64,000 bases of DNA. It comes from Massilia litorea. Its GTDB lineage: Bacteria; Pseudomonadota; Gammaproteobacteria; Burkholderiales; Burkholderiaceae_D. The notes under the pieces were generated by a model. The model searched no databases, was not told where the DNA came from, and saw only the letters and a list, made by a program, of their open reading frames with translations. The translations under genes and the position numbers were made by a program. This document shows, one piece after another, positions 45,271-53,424 of the stretch (positions are counted from its first letter, which is position 1; every line of letters starts with the position of its first letter). Location: NCBI RefSeq assembly GCF_015101885.1, contig NZ_CP062941.1:2108001-2172000 (forward strand). Reading direction: 5' to 3'.

Positions 45271-46083
45271 ATGAATACAACTAATTTAAGGTCTGTGCCT
45301 GCCGCCCAGGGGTGGCAGGTACCGCGTTTCGAGTCGCCGCTGTGGCTGGGGAGGCAGCACCCATACTGCGTCGTCATCCCCGTCATTAACGAAGGCGAAC
45401 GTATCCGCAATCTGCTCAAGCGCATGGCAGCGGCGAACATTGCGTCGCAGGCCGACATCATCATCATCGATGGCGGCAGCAAGGACGGTTCGCTCGAACT
45501 GGGGGCCCTGCAGGCTTTCGGCGTACGCGGCCTGCTGGTGAAGACCGACCCCGGCAAGCTCAGCGCCCAGTTGCGTTGCGCGTATGCCTTCGCGCTCGAG
45601 CAGGGTTACGAGGGCATCATCACGATCGACGGCAACGACAAGGACGATCCTGAGGCGATTCCGCGTTTCATCGCGGCGCTGGAGGACGGCATCGACTTTG
45701 TCCAGGCCTCGCGCTTCCTCCCTGGCGGGGTTGCCGAAAACACGCCGAGGTCGCGCGACCTCGCGATTCGCTTCATCCACGCTCCCTTGTTGAGCCTGGC
45801 GTCGGGATTCAAGTGGACCGATACCACGCAAGGTTTTCGTGCCTACAGCCGCAAGATGCTGCTCGATCCGAGGCTGGCGCCGTTTCGCAACGTGTTCATG
45901 ACCTACGAACTGTTGGCTTATCTGTCCTACCGCGCGCCATTGCTGGGTTATCGCTGCGTCGAGTTGCCGACCATCCGGAGCTACCCGAAGGGCGAAGTGC
46001 CGACCAAGATCAGCGCATTCCGCGGCAATCTCGACGTGTTCAAGGTGTTGTTGAAGGCCTGCAGGGGTGCTTATAACAACTAG
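45271..46083 (+). CDS. DPM1-like family 2 glycosyltransferase (no membrane anchor)
   Basis: A 270-residue soluble transferase. It has YCVVIPVINEGERIRNLLKR, IIIIDGGSKDGSLE, TIDGNDKDDPEAIPRF at the metal site, and DTTQGFRAYSRKML, the block typical of dolichol-phosphate-mannose-synthase-like proteins. It lies 3 bases after the flippase gene and ends the six-gene operon. It may use a nucleotide sugar to load the same lipid carrier, or extend the glycan; two polyprenyl-type transferases in one operon is notable. An IS30 relic begins about 20 bases downstream. Confidence 0.8.
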   Translation: MNTTNLRSVPAAQGWQVPRFESPLWLGRQHPYCVVIPVINEGERIRNLLKRMAAANIASQADIIIIDGGSKDGSLELGALQAFGVRGLLVKTDPGKLSAQLRCAYAFALEQGYEGIITIDGNDKDDPEAIPRFIAALEDGIDFVQASRFLPGGVAENTPRSRDLAIRFIHAPLLSLASGFKWTDTTQGFRAYSRKMLLDPRLAPFRNVFMTYELLAYLSYRAPLLGYRCVELPTIRSYPKGEVPTKISAFRGNLDVFKVLLKACRGAYNN

Positions 46084-46103
46084 GTACTCACCCAAAATGT
46101 ACA

Positions 46104-46520
46104 GTGAATTCGCTCGAAACAGGCGGAATATGTCCAGCACCACGATGTCGAGCTCGACTAGCGCCAACACTGGCTGAGCGTGAAGAAATATCGCGTGCAG
46201 TCGTAGCCGGGACATCGATCCGAGCCATCGCGTTTTCCCTTGGACCAGCACCGTCGACAGTCAGCCGGGAGATCAAGCATAATGATGGATTGGAACGCTA
46301 CCGGGCAGCCCTGGCTGACCAACATACTTGGGCTCGGGGGCGCCGTCCCAAGCCGTGTAAGCTCGTAGTCAATCAGAAGCTGGCCGACATCGTGGCCGGC
46401 ACGCTCAAGCTCGAGAATCTGGACGAGGTAGCGAGGCTGTTAAACGAGCGGCCGAGGAAGACACGTAATTGCGAGAGACCCGCGCCACGATTTCATGCAT
46501 GTGTTGCGTCAACCGATTAA
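46104..46520 (+). mobile_element. IS30-family transposase relic with internal deletion
   Basis: A 138-codon frame. The N-terminal part is the IS30 helix-turn-helix (TLAEREEISRAVVAGTSIRA, then APSTVSREIKHNDG, then RRPKPCKLVVNQKLADIVAG). It then jumps in frame to the extreme C-terminus of such transposases (EVARLLNERPRKTRNCERPA, ending FHACVASTD). The entire DDE catalytic core (about 200 residues) is missing, so it cannot transpose by itself. It lies between the six-gene operon and the methyltransferase gene, marking an insertion point. The ends of the element were not identified. Confidence 0.82.
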
Positions 46521-46662
46521 ATGCGCAGTCTCAAACGGATCGTCACTGGCCAACGCAATCAGAGTCCGACGAAATGAGACGACTGGCCGGTCAAGAAGCC
46601 GCTGTAGAGATTGCCCGATAAGGCAGTTCAGCGCATTTCTTCAACTAATACCAAAGAGAATC

Positions 46663-48171
46663 ATGGAGCGTTTAGAGTTTGGGGGGGCGTCCCGCTATGT
46701 CGCGATCGAGGCAGCAATTCACATCGCTCGCTATCTTACTGCGAAAGAACATTGCGCAGACCGCAAGGTCTTGGATATTGCTTGCGGCGAAGGATATGGA
46801 TCCTGGCTCATGGCTGAATGGGGCGCGCAGTCTGTCTTGGGCGTCGATGTATCTTCGAAAGCGATAGCCTCGGCTGACAAGCGCTTTTCGAACGAGCGCG
46901 TACGTTTTGCTGTAAGTCCGGGGGAGCAACTGACGCGAATAATTTCCGATCAGAAATTTAATCTGATTGTTTCATTGGAAACGATTGAACATGTCGACGA
47001 CCCGCAACTGTTCCTGGAAAACATTCGTGATGCTGCAGCTCCGAATGCAACAATTATCATTTCTGCCCCGAACGACTACTGGTACTACGATCTCGGTGGC
47101 CAGAATGAATTCCACAAGCGCCGATTCACATTTGAAGAGTTCCAGGTTCTCGCCGAGAGTGTGCTTGGCAAGGCTGATTCCTGGAATTTGGGCACCTTAG
47201 GCATTGGCTTTTCTGTCGCGGAGCAAGGGGGTAAATTGCCGAGCGGCGACGCTACGACGCCACTCGATGCAATGCTTGAATTCCAGCCTATCGATTCAGC
47301 CGTTTATGTTCCATCACAGATCGAGAGTGATGTCACCCCTGCAGAGGCGGCGTTTTATGTCGGCGTCTGGGGCGCAGAAGCGAAATATAAGACAATCTTC
47401 GCAGGATATCCGGTATCAATGAATCTGGGGCGCCAAATACTCTTCCCCCGAGATGGGATGTGGGCCACCAAACCTGATCCATTAAGCCACGCGAGTGATG
47501 TTTCGACCCAGCGATCCGTTGCCAAGGAAGGGGAGGCTCAGAAGCCCCAGAATGCGCACAGCCGGGAACGGGCGTTGATCGATGAAATCGACTCCCTCAC
47601 TGCAGCTCTGCTCGCGAGTAAGGAACAACTCGAGCAAGCGAAATCACGAGAAGTGGCGATAAATAATAAATTGTCTGTTCTGACGGATTCTGTCGCCAAT
47701 TACAGCGAGAAACTGCATTTCACAGAAATGGAAGTCGAGCGCCTGGGAATGTCCCGCCGTGCCGCGCAAGCCGAGGTGGCGGTGGCCTGGAGGGCGATCT
47801 ATCGACACGAGCACGCGGCTTCGGAAATGCAAGCGAGGCTCGATGCTGTACGAGGCGAACTTGAGTTGGCACGGAACGAACGTGAGTTGGCACGGAACGA
47901 ACTTGAGTCAAAACGGAACGAACTCGAGTTGGCACGGAACGAACTTGAGTCAAAACGGAGCGAACTTGAGTTGGAACGGAACGAACTTGAGTCAAAACGG
48001 AGCGAACTTGAGTTGGCACGGAGCGAACTTGAGTTGGCACGTCAGCAGCTCAGCCAAATGCCTTGGAAAGTCATTAGAACTTGGTGGTTAATTCGCAAGG
48101 CCATTCCCACCCCGCTCCTTCACCGTGTCGGTACTGTACTTAGTTCTATACTTCGACGCAATGCAAGATAA
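46663..48171 (+). CDS. Class I SAM methyltransferase with long C-terminal coiled coil
   Basis: A 502-residue protein. Residues ~1-180 are a methyltransferase: VLDIACGEGYGSWLMAEW (motif I), LGVDVSSKAI, FNLIVSLETIEHVDDPQLFL and a HKRRFTFEEF tail typical of glycan-locus methyltransferases. The C-terminal ~180 residues are a coiled coil ending in nine near-identical heptads (ELELARN/ELESKRN) encoded by 21-bp DNA repeats, then a basic tail. The ATG at 46663 follows AAAGAGAATC. Its stop overlaps the next gene by 11 bases. Such fusions can act as chain-length or terminal-modification proteins (WbdD-like). Codon use is AT-richer than the neighbours to the left. Confidence 0.78.
   Translation: MERLEFGGASRYVAIEAAIHIARYLTAKEHCADRKVLDIACGEGYGSWLMAEWGAQSVLGVDVSSKAIASADKRFSNERVRFAVSPGEQLTRIISDQKFNLIVSLETIEHVDDPQLFLENIRDAAAPNATIIISAPNDYWYYDLGGQNEFHKRRFTFEEFQVLAESVLGKADSWNLGTLGIGFSVAEQGGKLPSGDATTPLDAMLEFQPIDSAVYVPSQIESDVTPAEAAFYVGVWGAEAKYKTIFAGYPVSMNLGRQILFPRDGMWATKPDPLSHASDVSTQRSVAKEGEAQKPQNAHSRERALIDEIDSLTAALLASKEQLEQAKSREVAINNKLSVLTDSVANYSEKLHFTEMEVERLGMSRRAAQAEVAVAWRAIYRHEHAASEMQARLDAVRGELELARNERELARNELESKRNELELARNELESKRSELELERNELESKRSELELARSELELARQQLSQMPWKVIRTWWLIRKAIPTPLLHRVGTVLSSILRRNAR
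47857..48045 (+). repeat. Nine 21-bp in-frame tandem repeats encoding coiled-coil heptads
   Basis: The unit GAACTTGAGTTGGCACGGAAC and close variants occur nine times without interruption, each giving one heptad (ELELARN, ERELARN, ELESKRN, ELELERN, ELELARS, ELELARQ). Two variant classes (TTGGCACGG and TCAAAACGG) alternate, suggesting expansion of a dimer unit. Change in copy number keeps the reading frame and would alter coiled-coil length by about 1 nm per unit. Confidence 0.9.
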
Positions 48172-50242
48172 TATCGAAAACCTGGAAAGCGGTCTCGATA
48201 CGAGACCCTATGTCACCCATCGGTATCACGAGTTCTTGAATGCAGACTCTGGACGGCGAGAAGGGGCAAACATTGGACTAAATGGTGAGCATCTCACCAT
48301 TACGTTCTTGTCGCTGAATCGCAGCAGGCTGTCCATCAAGCTCTGTCGTTCCATCGCTGATCAGATTCCAAACTTCAAGGGCGAAGTCCTCGTCATCGAT
48401 AACGGATCGAGCGAAGAGGAACTCGAAGCGCTTCGTCGCTGCTTGGAGGGAATGCCATTCCGCTGGCGTATCGAGATGCTTGGACAGAACTACGGCGTAG
48501 CCGGCGGACGGAACAGGACGATGCCCCACGTTCGCACCGATTGGGTGATGAGCCTGGATAACGACGTCTATTTCATCAAGAATCCGCTTCCGGACATCCA
48601 GAGCGATCTAGCCATACTCGGCTGTCATTTTATGACAATGGCCGTGCTCAATGAAGATGCCACCACCAATTTCATTCGAGGCGGGCATCTGTACCTTACG
48701 TTTGACATGAATGAGTTCATCATCGGTGGCGGTACAGCCCATCGTCAGAACTACACCGGCCAGGACGGTCCAGGTTATCTAGGCACTTTCATGTCGGGAT
48801 GCGCATCAGTGTTCCGAAAGGACACATTTTTGGCGCAAGGAGGTTTCGATGAGGGGATGTTTATTGGATTCGAAGACTTTGAATTTTCAGTACGCTTATT
48901 CCGCGCTGGGTTAAAGGTCGGAGCCAGCGATGTCCGAGCTTTAGTGCACGATCGCCCGAAACCGGACAGCACCGACGACAAAGATGATGAGCGAGCTCGA
49001 TTTGCTCGTGCTCGGCTCGAAGCTGCTGCTCACTTTGAGAAGAAACACGGGTATAAGGTGTGGACGGAAGATATAGACACCTGGGTGCGTCAACCAGAGC
49101 GACAGCGTGGATTGGACGTTCACAAAGCTCGCCAGCATGACGTCGATTCCGCTGGATCAGGTCCGCGTCGACCACGTGTCGCTCTGATCGTAGATGTCAA
49201 TACCTGGGCTCTGGCGAACATCGCGCGACAGATCATCAAGTACGTTTCGGATGAATTCGAGTTTGACCTCTTGGCATCTCATGATGTAGAGCAGCCGACG
49301 ATGCTGCTTGAAATGACCAAGGACTACGACTTGGTGCACTATCTTTGGCGCGGGCCTCTGGCGTCCATTTGCGAACCGTGGGAGCGCCATAAAATAGATC
49401 AGCTCTATGGCAGCTGGAACGATTTTGTGTCTCAGGTCATTTCGCCACGTCCGATCACATTCAGTGTATTCGACCATTTGTTCTTGACCGAATCCGAGAT
49501 TGCCGATCGCCTCCCGCTCTTTACGCAACTGTCGAATGGATACACCGTCAGTTCGCGCATATTGCAGCGCATCTATCAAGACATCCAGGGGTATCCTGAT
49601 CCAGATATGGTAACGCCCGATGGAGTTGATCTGACGAAATTCAAGCCGGCTACTACGGCGCGCTTCATTGGCGACGAGCATCGGCCCTTGCGCGTTGGCT
49701 GGGCTGGTAACAGTGCTTGGAATGCGCATACTGAAGAAGGCCGTCTTCGAGACCCAAAGGGTTTCCACACTATCCTGCGGCCAGCACTGAATCTGCTGAA
49801 ATCGCGAGGCGTCGTCGTCGAAGAATACTTTGCAGATCGCGAAATCCGTCAGATATCGCACGATAGGATGCCCGACTACTACAACTCACTCGATGTTCTC
49901 ATCTGCTGTTCTGAGAGCGAGGGCACGCCCAATCCAGTGCTCGAAGCGATGGCCTGCGGTGTGCCAGTCATTAGTACCAACGTCGGCATTGTGTCCGAGG
50001 CATTCGGTCCGCAACAAAAGCACTTCATTCTCAAGGAGCGCAATCCCGTCCTTCTGGCTGACGCCATTGAGGAACTGGTGAAAAAGCGGCACTTGTTACA
50101 TTTGCTTTCACAAGAGAACCAGCAATGCATTAAATGTTGGGACTGGAGCATTCGTACCGATGCTTACCGGCGTCTATTCCGTCATCACATCAAGGCCGGT
50201 CGACCTGTCGGCATACCTTCCGAGCACGGTCAAGCTCCGTAA
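48161..50242 (+). CDS. Two-domain glycosyltransferase, GT2 plus GT4
   Basis: A 693-residue fusion. The N-terminal domain is GT2: TITFLSLNRSRLSIKLCRSI, VLVIDNGSSEEELEAL, DWVMSLDNDVYF (DxD-type site) and FIGFEDFEFSVRLFRAGLKV. From about residue 345 a GT4 domain follows with VSSRILQRIYQDIQGYPDPD, VGWAGNSAW, and SESEGTPNPVLEAMACGVPV. Two transferase activities in one chain usually build a repeating or two-sugar segment. The ATG at 48161 overlaps the methyltransferase stop by 11 bases, indicating translational coupling. AT-richer codons match the upstream gene. Confidence 0.83.
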   Translation: MQDNIENLESGLDTRPYVTHRYHEFLNADSGRREGANIGLNGEHLTITFLSLNRSRLSIKLCRSIADQIPNFKGEVLVIDNGSSEEELEALRRCLEGMPFRWRIEMLGQNYGVAGGRNRTMPHVRTDWVMSLDNDVYFIKNPLPDIQSDLAILGCHFMTMAVLNEDATTNFIRGGHLYLTFDMNEFIIGGGTAHRQNYTGQDGPGYLGTFMSGCASVFRKDTFLAQGGFDEGMFIGFEDFEFSVRLFRAGLKVGASDVRALVHDRPKPDSTDDKDDERARFARARLEAAAHFEKKHGYKVWTEDIDTWVRQPERQRGLDVHKARQHDVDSAGSGPRRPRVALIVDVNTWALANIARQIIKYVSDEFEFDLLASHDVEQPTMLLEMTKDYDLVHYLWRGPLASICEPWERHKIDQLYGSWNDFVSQVISPRPITFSVFDHLFLTESEIADRLPLFTQLSNGYTVSSRILQRIYQDIQGYPDPDMVTPDGVDLTKFKPATTARFIGDEHRPLRVGWAGNSAWNAHTEEGRLRDPKGFHTILRPALNLLKSRGVVVEEYFADREIRQISHDRMPDYYNSLDVLICCSESEGTPNPVLEAMACGVPVISTNVGIVSEAFGPQQKHFILKERNPVLLADAIEELVKKRHLLHLLSQENQQCIKCWDWSIRTDAYRRLFRHHIKAGRPVGIPSEHGQAP

Positions 50243-50247
50243 ATTAC

Positions 50248-51633
50248 TCAGGAGGGAGGGGGCTTCCGTGGGTGACCGTCGCTGCGCCGCAATTTATTTA
50301 TCAGGAAACCGGATAGCCAGCCTATGAACCTTATTTGATAGGCCGTATAAATGGCAAAGACTGGCAACATATATCTGAAAGAAGCAGCCTGATTCAGGAT
50401 GCAGAAGGACAACAGGTAGATGCCCGCTCCATAGATGAGTAGCCGGTCGAATGCGCTATAAAGACGCCATTGCGACAGAAAAACAAGAATGCTGACGGGC
50501 AGCCAGAACAGAGGAAGAAAAAGAAGCTCGGCACGATGCGCGAGCACTGCATTCATGTCAAGGATGATTCTGCCGAGTCCGTCATTGCCGACGTAGCCTA
50601 GAACGCGTCCTTCGAGAAATGGCTCAGGTACCAATGGGATTACCTGAGTCTGAAGATATTGATCACACAGGCCGAGCATACACTTGTAAGTACGTAGTTT
50701 CATTAAAAAATACAAGCGAGGATATGCGCGCACAGCCTTGAACCACCTGGATTTGAGCTCATCAGAGTGAGATAGAATAAGGCCAGTGGATACGGCCGCA
50801 CCTTCTCCCCAGAGCAGTGAATCTATTGTGGTAAACGAGTGGGAATTGATGGCAGAGTTGGTGTCGGCAATGCCTTCCAGGGTGACTTTCGGGTCCACTG
50901 GAACGTGCAGCTCGTTTGCAATCCGAAGCATGCCGACCAGTTCCCAGGTTGGCGCTGCCGCCGAGCTTGTTTGTGCCATAAAGCCAATATGTTTGGGAAC
51001 GATGGCAATCAGGGAAATTGCAAGCGCCATCAGCGCCAAGAGAATATGCCGTTCCCAACGGCATTCCGACACCTTTTTAATAACCAGAAAAGTAACAAAA
51101 GGAAGTAGGAATAAGGAATTCTGGCGGAAGCCAAACAGGATGATGTTCGATAAGAAGAAAAGTAATAGTGAAAGAATTCCGAGACGTTGTGTATCCAAGG
51201 ATAGTATGGCGATGACGACGATCATGGCGGCAAGCGTCCACACATCTGGCACGATAAAGGCCGCATACAAACTCATGATCGGCAGGGCAAACAACAGTGG
51301 CACCCAAAACGGACGCTCGCTCGAAGTAAGCGAGATCCACATGAGCCCGGCCAAGGCAAGGTAGGCAAGCTGCGCTGCCGTAAAGAGCGTAATAGAGTTG
51401 GCGCTGGCGCCAAACGGCAGCATAAAGATCGTCATCGTTGGTGCCAGCCATTGGTTCAATGACCAGCGAATGTCGAGGACGCCTTTGAGAGTCAGGACCG
51501 CAGCCCACCTGGACGAGGTATCGCTCATCAGAATGCCTGGCCAGAAGGTCAGCAGCGCCGCACCGAGAACCAGCAGTATCGCGATACTTGAAGCGCGGCG
51601 CTTCTGGAAGCATTCGAGCAGTAACGTTTTCAT
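50248..51633 (-). CDS. Polytopic membrane protein, GT-C-like, family uncertain
   Basis: A 461-residue membrane protein with about ten helices (AILLVLGAALLTFWPGILMS, FWVPLLFALPIMSLYAAFIV, AAMIVVIAILSL and others). The first loop has WPGILMSDTSSRWAAV with an acidic residue, as in GT-C transferases that use lipid-linked donors, and a DUF6020-like pattern is possible. It is convergent with the GT2-GT4 gene, only 5 bases apart. It may supply the periplasmic transferase of the neighbouring cassette, parallel to GtrII, but this is inference. The base composition is AT-richer than the surrounding genes. Confidence 0.6.
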   Translation of the reverse strand: MKTLLLECFQKRRASSIAILLVLGAALLTFWPGILMSDTSSRWAAVLTLKGVLDIRWSLNQWLAPTMTIFMLPFGASANSITLFTAAQLAYLALAGLMWISLTSSERPFWVPLLFALPIMSLYAAFIVPDVWTLAAMIVVIAILSLDTQRLGILSLLLFFLSNIILFGFRQNSLFLLPFVTFLVIKKVSECRWERHILLALMALAISLIAIVPKHIGFMAQTSSAAAPTWELVGMLRIANELHVPVDPKVTLEGIADTNSAINSHSFTTIDSLLWGEGAAVSTGLILSHSDELKSRWFKAVRAYPRLYFLMKLRTYKCMLGLCDQYLQTQVIPLVPEPFLEGRVLGYVGNDGLGRIILDMNAVLAHRAELLFLPLFWLPVSILVFLSQWRLYSAFDRLLIYGAGIYLLSFCILNQAASFRYMLPVFAIYTAYQIRFIGWLSGFLINKLRRSDGHPRKPPPS

Positions 51634-51649
51634 GGCTTTTATCCGCTTG

Positions 51650-51874
51650 CAGCAAGGCCGGTGTCTTGCCCCGGCCGCTGTCGAGCGCCCAGCGTCAGCC
51701 GAGTTAGCTGTTCAGGTAAGGTGTGGGGACGCCGCAAAGTGGCCGAGCAAGCGCTCGCGCTGGCGCTGGGTCAGCGCGGAATGATCCTTCTGGAAGAGCT
51801 CGAACTTGCGTGCTTGCATGGAGGACTCCGGCTGAGTTGAGTCTGGTTTGGACCTCAGCTACGCCGGAAGATTC
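51650..51874 (-). mobile_element. IS1595-family transposase relic (right copy, internally deleted)
   Basis: In the minus direction it starts with the same GAATCTTCC and TGAGGTCCAAACCAGACTC as the left relic. The ATG at 51819 encodes MQARKFELFQKDHSALTQRQ, then RERLLGHFAASPHLT and a stop. Past it, in another frame, a fragment like PYLNS and RWALDSGRGKTPALLQA resembles the C-terminal end of IS1595-type transposases, so most of the gene is deleted. With the left copy it faces inward across 40.8-51.9 kb. Confidence 0.6.
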
Positions 51875-51898
51875 AACGTAATGCAAACAGCCCGATTC

Positions 51899-53416
51899 CT
51901 ATGATGCTGTCGATACCGGATCGATGACGATGGCCGGGTTGGCGGCGCTATGGACAGCGTGTTCGCGCGCAAGGCGTTCGCGCAGCGTCTGGCTGGCGCC
52001 GCGCAGGCCTTGTGACTGGCGCAGCAAGGCCAACTGCAACGGGGGCGGCGGCAAGGACAGGTCGGCATCGACGCACGAGACCAAGGGCCAGTCCTGGTCC
52101 AGCAGGGCGGCCGCTTCGCAGGTCGCCAGCGGCGCCTCGACGGCGTCGAGACGGCGGTGCGTCGCAATGCGACGCAGTTCGTCGCGCGCTGCCACAGCCC
52201 AGTTCCAGGCTTCCTGCGTCATCCCCGGCGCGAGGCCGGAATCCGGAAGAGCGGCGCGCGCTGCCGCGATCCGGTGCACCCATACCCCGTCCTCGAAATC
52301 GACGCGATTGAAATCCGGGCTGGCCGTGATGACGCACACGATATGGCCCTGCGCCGCCAGGTCGCGCGCCAGCTTTGCCTGCGGATCATGCAACTCGCGG
52401 GCAATGAACACCAGCGCCTTCGGCGTACCCGCCGCGATCACCCGGTCGAAAGCAAGAAAATCGCCCGACCGGGCGCGCTGCTTTTCCGGCGTGATGTATT
52501 CAACCATGCCGGAAAGCCCGCGTGCCATCCCGCGTTCCCACGCGCTGCGCACCTGTCCCGCCAGCGCCTCGCGCTCGCTCGCCGGCAAACGTCCCGCGGC
52601 GATATGGCTCTCGACTTCCTGTCTCTGCTCGTCGACGAAGCGCCGGTTGTCCTCGAGAATATCGGCCAGCGCCAAGTACTCGCGCCCATGCTTGAGCGCG
52701 AAATACAGCTTGTTCTTGATGACCGGATAGCGGTAACGCGTGATCTTGTGCTCGTTGCGAATATTGCTCGGTGCGAACTTATGGTGCACATATGCGTTGG
52801 GCAGCTGCCGGATCAGGTAGCCGGCATCGACCAGTCGGCAGCACAGCTCGGTCTCGTCCAGGTAGTACTCGATTTCCTCGTCGAAGCCGCCCACTTCGAG
52901 CAGGGCGCTGCGCCGGAACGAGGTATTCGTGCCCTGCAGGTAGGGGAATTCGAAAGCGCCCGGATAGGCCAGATGGTCGGCCGGACGGGTCAGGCGCCAG
53001 TTGGCGTTCGCCAGCCGGGTCGCACTCGAGTATTCGTACTGGTAGCTGTAGCCGGTCTGGTCGAACACCAGGCCGCCTGCGGCGCCCACTGCGGGATCGG
53101 CGTAGGCGCGGGCCAGCTGCTCGAGCCATTCCGGCTCGGGAATCGCGTCGTCGTCGATGAACGCGACGATGTCGCCGCGCGCCATGCAAATGCCGATGTT
53201 GCGCGAGACCGACAGGTTGGCGACCTCGCAGCGCGCCGCGCGGATCGCGGGCAGCCAGGCGTCGATCACCTGCTGCGAGTGGTCGGTGGAAGGACCGTTG
53301 ACGACGATGACTTCGAAGCGGCCGCGGTATTTCAGCCAGCGTAGGCTGTCGAGCGTTTTCGCCAGCAGCGTTGCGCGGTTGAGGGTGTTGATGACGATCG
53401 AAAAGCTCGGTGGCAT
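51899..53416 (-). CDS. Family 2 glycosyltransferase with large C-terminal extension
   Basis: A 505-residue protein. The N-terminal ~300 residues form a GT2 domain: FSIVINTLNRATLLAKTLDS, FEVIVVNGPSTDHSQQVI, SRNIGICMARGDIVAFIDDD, and FEFPYLQGTNTSFRR with YLDETELCCRLVDAGY. The remaining ~200 residues resemble a GT4-type N-terminal Rossmann half (GHIVCVITASPDFNRVDFED) without the second GT4 lobe. The start is the ATG at 53416; the methyltransferase-like gene lies 8 bases upstream. Probably part of the same surface-glycan operon as the large GT4 genes. The incomplete GT4 half may be a substrate-binding remnant. Confidence 0.78.
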   Translation of the reverse strand: MPPSFSIVINTLNRATLLAKTLDSLRWLKYRGRFEVIVVNGPSTDHSQQVIDAWLPAIRAARCEVANLSVSRNIGICMARGDIVAFIDDDAIPEPEWLEQLARAYADPAVGAAGGLVFDQTGYSYQYEYSSATRLANANWRLTRPADHLAYPGAFEFPYLQGTNTSFRRSALLEVGGFDEEIEYYLDETELCCRLVDAGYLIRQLPNAYVHHKFAPSNIRNEHKITRYRYPVIKNKLYFALKHGREYLALADILEDNRRFVDEQRQEVESHIAAGRLPASEREALAGQVRSAWERGMARGLSGMVEYITPEKQRARSGDFLAFDRVIAAGTPKALVFIARELHDPQAKLARDLAAQGHIVCVITASPDFNRVDFEDGVWVHRIAAARAALPDSGLAPGMTQEAWNWAVAARDELRRIATHRRLDAVEAPLATCEAAALLDQDWPLVSCVDADLSLPPPPLQLALLRQSQGLRGASQTLRERLAREHAVHSAANPAIVIDPVSTAS

Positions 53417-53424
53417 GGCAGGTC

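Noticed and set aside
47720..48040. Antisense frame with repeated RSVPTQV-like units
   Set aside because: It is only the complement of the 21-bp coding repeats of the methyltransferase gene.
47857..48045. 21-bp repeat array as a CRISPR
   Set aside because: Units are contiguous without spacers and keep the reading frame, so they are coding tandem repeats.
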